A stretch of DNA of 12,436 nt from Actinomycetota bacterium (GTDB taxonomy: Bacteria > Actinomycetota > Humimicrobiia > Humimicrobiales > Humimicrobiaceae). The stretch covers positions 1-12,436 of the forward strand of contig JAMCQQ010000047.1 of the NCBI GenBank assembly GCA_023379515.1, read 5' to 3'. Positions 7,045 to 12,436 of this stretch are shown one piece after another. A program made the translations under genes and the position numbers. Within the stretch, counting starts at the first letter, position 1. Each line of letters starts with the position of its first letter. Below the pieces are notes generated by a model, which saw only the letters and a list, made by a program, of their open reading frames with translations, had not been told where the DNA came from and searched no databases.

Positions 7045-8681
7045 TGAAAACAAAGATTTATTTCCGGAAAAACCTACTAATTTTACTTACGATATTATTC
7101 TTTGGTTTATGTTTTAGGATTGTATCAATAAATAATAACCCCCCCTCGCTATATGGAGATGAATTGACCATTGCGCTTGATGCTTATTCGTTATCAAAAA
7201 CAGGACATGATCAGTTAGGGAATTTCTTACCTCTGACTTTTGCTATGGGAGCCGGTAGGCCTGCCGGATATGTCTATGGATCTATTCCTTTTGTAGCATT
7301 ATTTGGACCTACTGCCTTGGGAGTAAGAGCATTGTCTATATTATCAGGGATGGGAATTTTAGTACTGCTTTATTTAACGGGGAAAAAAATATTTTCTGAA
7401 AAATTAGGACTTTTAGCTGCAGCAATTGGTGCAGTCTCGCCTTGGGAAATATCATTAAGCAGGGGAGGTTTTGAAGCTCACTTTGCCCTATTTTTGGCTC
7501 TACTGGGTACTTATTTATTCATTGTAGCAAGGCAAAAACCGATACTATATATTTTTTCTGCTTTTTCTTTTGGTTTAGTGCTGCATACATATCCCACTTA
7601 TAAATTAAGTTTACTATTATTTTTACCCTTACTTTTGTGGTATCAGAGCGAGAAAAAAGTTTTCGCAATTAGTAAAAAATATTTCATTAGCGGAGTTATT
7701 ATATTAGCAATATTAGGAATAATATCTTTAAGTCAAACTTTTATTGGCGGGTCAGAAGCGCGGTTTTCCAATATAAATATTTTTTCTCAGGGTAAAATAA
7801 AGGTCTTAATTGAACAAAAAATAAATTTTGAAAGACACGTTACAAACCTGCCTTACTTAATTTCTAAATTTTTTCATAATAAGCCTGTAGAATATATAAA
7901 GGTTTTTATTGAAAATTATTTACAAAATTTTTCTTTGGATTTTTTAATTTTGCACGGTGATAGAAATCCGCGTCACAACATGGTAACTATGGGAGAAATT
8001 TATTTTGCAGAAATAATACTACTTCTTATTGGCTTTTCTAATTTTTGGCAAAGGCAAAAGAAAATTATTATCTTTCTGTTGTTTTGGATTTTATTATCAC
8101 CCATTCCTACAGCTATTATTGATCTTCCCCATGCCTTAAGAAGTTCTTTTATGTTGCCCCCTCTTATAATACTTTCTGCATTAGGATTAGTAACTATAAT
8201 AGAGTATAAAAAGAAGTTATTATTGTATTTAATCCTTACCCTTTTTGTTATTCAGTTTGCTTTCTTTGTGCAAAAGTTATATTTCTTATCCCCAAATGAG
8301 TATAGTAATTTTTGGTCTTATCCTGCAAAAATAGCATCACAATTCGCAATTGAAAATAAAAATAAATATAATTACATCATTCTGTCGGATAAAATAATTG
8401 ATATAGAATTTGCTTATTGTGCATATGCAAAATTAAACCCGGAATTGATAATATCCCAGAATAAAAAAAGAAGTTTACTTGTAAATTCAGCATTTAAAAA
8501 GTTTGATAATATTTATATCGGATTTATTCCTGATGAGGATACTCAAAATTTTATAAAAAAATTAGATGGTTCTGTTTTATATATAGGGCTTCCCGAGGCG
8601 TTAAAGTATCTTAACGATAGTGAGATTATAAATAGCAAAAATGATTTACAGATGCTAATTATAAATAGGACTTTTAAGTGA
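7044..8681 (+). CDS. GT39/PMT_2-like GT-C glycosyltransferase
   Basis: A 545-residue integral membrane protein of usual length for bacterial PMT_2/ArnT-like GT-C enzymes, which transfer a sugar from a polyprenyl-phosphate donor on the outer face of the membrane. After helix 1 (about residues 10-28) the first exoplasmic loop carries D39-E40, the expected catalytic acidic pair, in a PPSLYGDE context followed by AYSLSKTGHDQLG and PLTF. Further on come SPW (132-134) and SR (139-140) with E144, another signature region of the family. Around ten helices follow. The C-terminal 130 residues or so are hydrophilic and probably exoplasmic. The gene overlaps the previous stop by one base and the next gene by four (GTGA). 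A run of seven C at 7139-7145 precedes the DE codons. The donor and acceptor are unknown. Protein mannosyltransferase activity should not be assumed, since family members glycosylate lipids, polysaccharides or proteins. Confidence 0.85.
   Translation: MKTKIYFRKNLLILLTILFFGLCFRIVSINNNPPSLYGDELTIALDAYSLSKTGHDQLGNFLPLTFAMGAGRPAGYVYGSIPFVALFGPTALGVRALSILSGMGILVLLYLTGKKIFSEKLGLLAAAIGAVSPWEISLSRGGFEAHFALFLALLGTYLFIVARQKPILYIFSAFSFGLVLHTYPTYKLSLLLFLPLLLWYQSEKKVFAISKKYFISGVIILAILGIISLSQTFIGGSEARFSNINIFSQGKIKVLIEQKINFERHVTNLPYLISKFFHNKPVEYIKVFIENYLQNFSLDFLILHGDRNPRHNMVTMGEIYFAEIILLLIGFSNFWQRQKKIIIFLLFWILLSPIPTAIIDLPHALRSSFMLPPLIILSALGLVTIIEYKKKLLLYLILTLFVIQFAFFVQKLYFLSPNEYSNFWSYPAKIASQFAIENKNKYNYIILSDKIIDIEFAYCAYAKLNPELIISQNKKRSLLVNSAFKKFDNIYIGFIPDEDTQNFIKKLDGSVLYIGLPEALKYLNDSEIINSKNDLQMLIINRTFK
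8667..8670 (+). promoter_or_regulatory. Shine-Dalgarno AGGA supporting a GTG start
   Basis: AGGA lies 7 nt before the GTG at 8678, near-ideal spacing, inside the last codons of the preceding gene. It is the best-placed ribosome site in the cluster and supports GTG over a later ATG: the next in-frame methionine is at residue 68, beyond helix 1. Confidence 0.6.
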
Positions 8682-9847
8682 ATAAGGTTATAGGCAAGGA
8701 TTATAAATTTCTTCTGCTGGTTTTTTCCTTAAGCATATTATTTACGGCTTTAATCTGCAGAGCAATCTCTCCTTTGCATTTCAGTAAACAGCCCTTATTG
8801 ATTTCAGATCTTCTCGGGTTCTATATCGGATTGCCAATCTGGTCAATATATGTTTTTGGTTTTGTAGATCTTATTTTGATGTGGTTAATTGGAAAGATAA
8901 TTTTTAAGAAAATTTGGTCGAATTTATTCTCATTATTTTTTGCTATTTCTCCGTGGTTTGTTTATTCGGTTGCTCTAGGATCTTTCTATATTTATCTCCT
9001 CTGTTTAATATTAATAATCTTTTTATCTTTGTATCTGATTAAATCAGATAAACGGAAAACGGGTGGAGCTATATTTGTAATAAGTAGCGCACTTCTTTTA
9101 TATTCCTCGGTAATATTTATTTTTAGCTACCTTTTATTTATTTGCGGGCTGTTTATATTTAAATTTATTCCTTTAAGCAAAGTTAAATTAAGCTTGACTT
9201 TAGTTTTAGTAATTTGTTTACCGCTTATTATTTTAATGTTTAGAAATCCCTTAGGTTTAAGAAATATCATCAGTAACGAGATTAATTTTTTATCTGATCC
9301 AGGATTAATAAACGGTCTTAATGTTTTTCGAGGGGAGTCGGAAAAACAAGGATTTGGTAAATTTTCTAAAATTAGTGAAAATAAATATGTTTATCTTTCT
9401 AGATATATGGTTTTAAAATTTACACAAAACATTTTCCCTTCTACATTTTTTACATCAGAAGAAAAATTGGTAGGATTCTCTTTTGCGCCACCAGTTTATT
9501 TAGGTCTACTAATTCCATTTCTATATGGAGTTTATTTAGCGCTTGCTTCAAAAACTTTAAAAAAGGTATTATTACTTTCTTTAGTTTTAGTGATTCCATC
9601 ATTTTTATCAAAAAAAATTGTAGATTTGAACCGTCTTATATTATTTGAGCCAATAATCATTTTTATGATTATTTATGGACTGGAAAGGCTTAATGATAAA
9701 AAAAATAAAATTAATATTGTTATTTTAGTTCTTTGCTCAGTATTATTAATTACTCAATTAATAGTAACGGTTTCTGATATAAATTTTCGTGAATACCCCA
9801 GGTTTAAACGCTATTATGAAAATGTATATTGGCAAATAGATAAATAA
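8678..9847 (+). CDS. Short, apparently catalytically degenerate GT-C-like membrane protein
   Basis: A 389-residue, highly hydrophobic protein with about nine or ten predicted helices. It shares the general plan of the genes on both sides: a short cytoplasmic N-terminus, helix 1 (about residues 11-28), a first outer loop, and an SPW motif (91-93) starting the helix that corresponds to SPWEISLSR in the upstream protein and SPWHIYYSR in the downstream one. It differs in three ways. The first outer loop is roughly 50 residues shorter and has no DE pair (only D44 in LLISDLLGF). The SR and following acidic residue are missing, with SPWFVYSVALGSF in their place. The protein stops at about the point where the soluble C-terminal domain of its neighbours begins. 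It may be a non-catalytic partner, a GT-C with different chemistry, or a decaying copy. The reading frame is intact, with a GTG start, GTGA overlap upstream and TAATG overlap downstream, which argues it is still translated. GT-C kinship is inferred from motif position, not from a search. Confidence 0.65.
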   Translation: MNKVIGKDYKFLLLVFSLSILFTALICRAISPLHFSKQPLLISDLLGFYIGLPIWSIYVFGFVDLILMWLIGKIIFKKIWSNLFSLFFAISPWFVYSVALGSFYIYLLCLILIIFLSLYLIKSDKRKTGGAIFVISSALLLYSSVIFIFSYLLFICGLFIFKFIPLSKVKLSLTLVLVICLPLIILMFRNPLGLRNIISNEINFLSDPGLINGLNVFRGESEKQGFGKFSKISENKYVYLSRYMVLKFTQNIFPSTFFTSEEKLVGFSFAPPVYLGLLIPFLYGVYLALASKTLKKVLLLSLVLVIPSFLSKKIVDLNRLILFEPIIIFMIIYGLERLNDKKNKINIVILVLCSVLLITQLIVTVSDINFREYPRFKRYYENVYWQIDK

Positions 9848-10467
9848 TGACCGGATCTAAAAAAATTATATTTATAGTAATGTTGTTAACTGTAATAGGG
9901 GGTTTACTTCGGTTTTACGGTAATACAAAAAACCCTAATAGTTTAAATATTGATGAGGTATCCTATGGGTACAGCGCCTATTCAATACTCAAGACAGGAC
10001 ATGATGAAAATGGTATATTCATGCCTCTTTCTTTTAGATCGGTAGGAGACTATAAAAATCCAGTTTTAATTTATTCATTAGTGTTTCCAATTGCAATATT
10101 TGGATTAAATGAGTTTAGTGTGAGATTTACAACTGCATTAGCTGGAGTGTTAACAATACCGATTTTCTTTTTTTTCCTATCATCGTTAATCAAGAATAGA
10201 AAAATTGCACTAGTGGGAACAGCTCTTTTAACAATTTCTCCTTGGCATATTTACTATTCGCGTTTTGCGTCCGATCATATAATGGGATTATTTTTCCTAA
10301 TTTTAGGAATGTATTTTTTTCAAAGAATTTTAGAAGGTAGAAAAATCTGGGCAATTCTTTCCGGAATAACATTAATTTTATCTATGTATACATATCATTC
10401 GCAGAGGTTGTTTGTACCAATGCTTGTTTTATTGATTATATTTTTTAATTGGAAAAAACTAAAATAA
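9847..10467 (+). CDS. N-terminal half of the split GT-C glycosyltransferase
   Basis: A 206-residue product ending at the premature TAA. It contains helix 1, the first outer loop with the acidic pair D36-E37 and the KTGHDENG and PLSF motifs, the FGLNEFSVR segment (85-93) typical of these GT-C proteins, SPW..YYSR, and several further helices, ending in a cytoplasmic WKKLK tail. The catalytic loop is therefore complete, but roughly half of the transmembrane bundle and the C-terminal domain are missing, so activity alone is unlikely. The ATG shares one base with the previous stop (TAATG), and no Shine-Dalgarno is visible, so expression probably depends on coupling. Confidence 0.7.
   Translation: MTGSKKIIFIVMLLTVIGGLLRFYGNTKNPNSLNIDEVSYGYSAYSILKTGHDENGIFMPLSFRSVGDYKNPVLIYSLVFPIAIFGLNEFSVRFTTALAGVLTIPIFFFFLSSLIKNRKIALVGTALLTISPWHIYYSRFASDHIMGLFFLILGMYFFQRILEGRKIWAILSGITLILSMYTYHSQRLFVPMLVLLIIFFNWKKLK
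10465..10467 (+). other. In-frame premature TAA (nonsense site)
   Basis: Codon 207 of the gene starting at 9847. It sits in an A-rich run between WKKLK and KRNN. Frame 1 is open on both sides up to 11473. Because other genes here end in both TAA and TGA, a reassigned stop code does not explain it. Confidence 0.75.
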
Positions 10468-10521
10468 AAAAGAAATAATTTAATCATTTTTATATTTACC
10501 TGTTTTATTTTAATTTTACCT

Positions 10522-11475
10522 TTGATCTATCTGTCGATATTTAAAGGGGCTAATGTCAGGGCGGGCATGGTATTTTTATCACAAGATATAGACTACACCA
10601 GATACGTAATATTGGATCATCTTCATAGGCCAGGAGAAATATTTCTGCTTTTCTTTTTTTGGGCTAAGAGATATTTGAATTATTTTCAGCCGGTTTTCCT
10701 ATTCTTTAACGGTTTAACTATGACAACAACTGGTACTTTGGGAACAGGGGTATTATATCTTTATGAATTGCCGTGGTTTATACTTGGAATAGTTGAGACC
10801 GTAAAGAAAAAAATAGAAAATAAGGGGATTATAGTGGCCTGGCTTTTGCTGGGGATTATCCCTGCCTCATTAACAAATAATGAACAAAGTACTGGCAGGA
10901 GCTTAATTATATTGCCGATGCTGCTTGTAATAATCTCATTTGGTACAGTATCTTTTATCCGGATAATAAATAATATTAAGAATAAACTATTAAAGGTAAG
11001 TTTAATAAGCGCCAGTATATTTTTTGTAGGAATTATATTAATACAAACATTTTTGGTGTTTTCTGTGCATTTTCCTTTGGAAAAAGGAGAAGCCTTTATG
11101 GAGGGTACTAAGGAGAGTGTTATTTATGCGCTGGAAAATAAGGATAAATACAGTGAGATTGTATATGATCCATACAGGGGTATAGAAGCTCAAGATATTG
11201 TTAATATCCCACATATGTATGTTTTATTCTATTCTAAATATGATCCCTCTAGCTTTCAGCAAATCATCAAATATCACGGGAATGAGGTTTTCAGCTTTGA
11301 TAAGTTTACTTTTAGGCGTATTAATTGGACTATTGATAGAACTAAAAAAGGTGTTTTGTTTATTGGAAGCCCTTGGAGTTTGTCCGAGAAAGATCTTAAA
11401 AAAGAAGATATATTGAAAAAAATTTACCTTTCAAATGGTAATTTAGCCCTTTTGATTGTTTCTCCTTCTAATTAG
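10522..11475 (+). CDS. C-terminal half of the split GT-C glycosyltransferase
   Basis: A 317-residue reading frame, in the same frame as the upstream half. The only near-standard start is the TTG at 10522, which has no Shine-Dalgarno (the preceding bases are nearly all T and A) and falls in the middle of a membrane helix that begins upstream at about 10480. The frame is in fact open from 10468. This makes it a poor independent gene and a good continuation of the upstream half. It holds several helices, a GIIPASLTNNEQSTGRSLIILPML segment (in two parts: GIIPASLTN, then TGRSLIILPML) matching PIPTAIIDLPHALRSSFMLPP of the paralog in position, and a C-terminal hydrophilic domain of about 140 residues. 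Translation would require readthrough, reinitiation or a non-standard start. Confidence 0.55.
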   Translation: MIYLSIFKGANVRAGMVFLSQDIDYTRYVILDHLHRPGEIFLLFFFWAKRYLNYFQPVFLFFNGLTMTTTGTLGTGVLYLYELPWFILGIVETVKKKIENKGIIVAWLLLGIIPASLTNNEQSTGRSLIILPMLLVIISFGTVSFIRIINNIKNKLLKVSLISASIFFVGIILIQTFLVFSVHFPLEKGEAFMEGTKESVIYALENKDKYSEIVYDPYRGIEAQDIVNIPHMYVLFYSKYDPSSFQQIIKYHGNEVFSFDKFTFRRINWTIDRTKKGVLFIGSPWSLSEKDLKKEDILKKIYLSNGNLALLIVSPSN

Positions 11476-11513
11476 AATTTTACTTGCTTCCATTTTGCTG
11501 GTAAGATTTAAAC

Positions 11514-12413
11514 ATGCAGACAAAAATATCTGTTGTCATCAATACTTGTAATGAAGGGAAAAATATAGAACAAGCTATTAAATCGGTTGATTGGGCTGAT
11601 GAAATTATTGTTTGTGATATGCATTCAGATGATAAAACTGTTGAAACAGCAAAAAAGTTGGGAGCAAAAATATTTTTCCATAAGAAAGAAGAGTTTGTGG
11701 AGCTTGCCCGGAATTTCGCTGTTTCCAAAGCTTCAAATCCATGGATTTTGGTCTTAGATCCGGATGAGCAAATTCCGGAAAGCCTGGCCAAAAGATTACA
11801 GGAAATTTCTGAAAAGATGGAACAAATAGATTATGTAAGATTACCAAGAAAGAATTTAATTTTCGGCCACTTTATGCAAGCTTCTATGTGGTGGCCTGAT
11901 TACAATATCAGGTTTTTTAAGAAAGGAAAAGTAAGTTGGACCGGTAAAATCCACAGGCAACCTGAGGCCTTAGGGACAGGATTAGACCTTGCTGCTGAGG
12001 AAAATTGGGCCATTATCCATCATCACTATGATTCTATCTTGCAATTTTTAGAAAGAATGATGAGATATACTAAGATACAAGCAGATGAATTAAGAGAAGA
12101 GAAATATAAATTTGACTGGAAAGATTTATTGAAAAAACCTTTAAGTGAATTTTTAAGCAGGTTCTTTGCCAACCGTGGCTTTAAAGATGGTTTGCATGGT
12201 TTAATTTTGAGTTTGCTTCAATCGTTTTCTTTTATGATAGTGTATCTTCGTATTTGGGAGGCAGAAGGATTTAAGTCTCAGGAATTAGCTCTGTCAGAAT
12301 TTAAGCAAGTAAGCGAAAAATCTGGAGTTGAAATAGATTACTGGTTTAAATATGGTAATTTATCTAAAAATACGTTTAAGAAATTTTTCCAAAAAATTAA
12401 AAACAAATTCTAA
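11514..12413 (+). CDS. GT2-family glycosyltransferase, WaaE/KdtX-like
   Basis: A 299-residue enzyme expected to work on the cytoplasmic face, moving a sugar from a nucleotide-sugar to a growing lipid-linked glycan. The GT-A fold begins with ISVVINTCNEGKNIE (5-19), followed by nucleotide-binding DMHSDDKT (35-42) and the metal-binding DPDE (82-85). After it come FFKKGKVSWTGKIHRQP (134-150) and HHHYDSILQFLERMMRYT (169-186), the pattern of the WaaE/KdtX-type enzymes that add heptose or glucose in lipopolysaccharide cores. Residues 211 to about 250 (FLSRFF, then GLHGLILSLLQSF) form an amphipathic or membrane-associated C-terminal region common to this group. The start is well placed before the first strand, although only a weak GGTAAG lies upstream. 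The 38-nt gap before it (11476-11513) has no convincing terminator or promoter. Base composition looks richer in G+C than in the three preceding genes. Family assignment is confident; the sugar is unknown. Confidence 0.88.
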   Translation: MQTKISVVINTCNEGKNIEQAIKSVDWADEIIVCDMHSDDKTVETAKKLGAKIFFHKKEEFVELARNFAVSKASNPWILVLDPDEQIPESLAKRLQEISEKMEQIDYVRLPRKNLIFGHFMQASMWWPDYNIRFFKKGKVSWTGKIHRQPEALGTGLDLAAEENWAIIHHHYDSILQFLERMMRYTKIQADELREEKYKFDWKDLLKKPLSEFLSRFFANRGFKDGLHGLILSLLQSFSFMIVYLRIWEAEGFKSQELALSEFKQVSEKSGVEIDYWFKYGNLSKNTFKKFFQKIKNKF

Positions 12414-12414
12414 T

Positions 12415-12436
12415 ATGATAAGTGTAGTAATAATTA
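12415..12436 (+). CDS. Start of a further gene, probably GT2 glycosyltransferase (3' partial)
   Basis: An ATG one base after the stop of the WaaE-like gene opens a frame reading MISVVII up to the window edge. That is the standard first beta strand of GT2 enzymes and closely resembles ISVVINT of the preceding gene. Seven codons cannot prove it, and no Shine-Dalgarno is seen, but the tight spacing fits an operon of glycan genes. Confidence 0.5.

Larger units (their letters stand above)
9847..11475 (+). pseudogene. GT39/PMT_2-like GT-C glycosyltransferase gene interrupted by an in-frame TAA
   Basis: Read through one TAA (codon 207, 10465-10467), frame 1 from the ATG at 9847 to the TAA at 11473-11475 gives 542 codons before the final stop, almost exactly the 545 of the paralog at 7044-8681. 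The two halves are in the same frame, so this is a nonsense change and not a frameshift. The codons just after the stop (KRNNLIIFIF, then TCFILILPLIYLS) form the membrane helix expected at this point of the paralog, and conserved sequence continues on both sides. The stop falls in a Lys-rich cytoplasmic loop. D36-E37, AYSILKTGHDENG, PLSF, SPW (131-133), SR (138-139) and D143 are all intact. A single base change from AAA, GAA or CAA would explain the TAA. Other explanations are a sequencing or assembly error, occasional readthrough, or two polypeptides that assemble. Confidence 0.7.

Noticed and set aside
9847..11475. Stop-codon reassignment as the cause of the in-frame TAA
   Set aside because: TAA ends several neighbouring genes at overlaps with the next start, and known CPR recoding concerns TGA, which also acts as a stop here.
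11476..11513. Possible terminator or promoter in the 38-nt gap before the GT2 gene
   Set aside because: Only a four-base dyad (TTAC/GTAA) is present, with no T-run after it and no convincing -35/-10 pair.
11480..11791. 103-codon open frame on the minus strand
   Set aside because: Overlaps the conserved nucleotide-binding part of the GT2 gene, which has clear family motifs. The minus-strand product resembles nothing.

Overview
The window is an AT-rich, gene-dense stretch read entirely on the + strand. It holds one continuous cluster of membrane-glycan genes: the tail of an unknown membrane protein, a MOP-superfamily polysaccharide flippase, five consecutive multi-spanning proteins that look like GT-C glycosyltransferases or relatives, a cytoplasmic GT2 glycosyltransferase of the WaaE-like type, and the first seven codons of what is probably another GT2 enzyme. 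There are no RNA genes, insertion sequences, CRISPR arrays or gaps over about 55 bases. The standard genetic code fits, since TGA and TAA both end genes. The GT-C style seen here (DE, then AYS.xKTGHD, then PL.F) and the overlapping genes with weak or absent Shine-Dalgarno sequences suggest a Candidate Phyla Radiation (Patescibacteria, Microgenomates-like) genome. That assignment is by recognition only and was not computed.

Layout. 3-125: C-terminal end of a membrane protein. 130-1608: flippase. 1605-5045: a secreted or exoplasmic domain with a signal peptide, fused to a GT-C-like membrane domain. 5053-7044: a stand-alone paralog of that membrane domain. 7044-8681: a GT39/PMT_2-like enzyme with an intact DE motif. 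8678-9847: a shorter relative that has lost the DE loop, the SR motif and the C-terminal domain. 9847-11475: a second DE-containing paralog, broken by an in-frame TAA at 10465-10467. 11514-12413: GT2 enzyme. 12415 onward: start of the next gene. From 130 to 9847 every junction is either an overlap of 1 or 4 nt or a 7-nt gap, so these genes are very likely co-transcribed and translationally coupled.

How they may work together (inference). Cytoplasmic GT2 enzymes would build a glycan on a polyprenyl carrier. The flippase would move it across the membrane. The GT-C proteins would then add sugars from polyprenyl-phosphate donors on the outer face, and the exoplasmic domain of the 1146-residue protein would bind or modify the glycan. 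The array appears to have grown by two separate tandem duplications (1605-5045 with 5053-7044; 7044-8681 with 8678-9847 and 9847-11475), followed by decay of two of the five members. The most notable items are the exoplasmic-domain/GT-C fusion, the apparently degenerate GT-C gene kept in the operon, and the nonsense-split GT-C gene.
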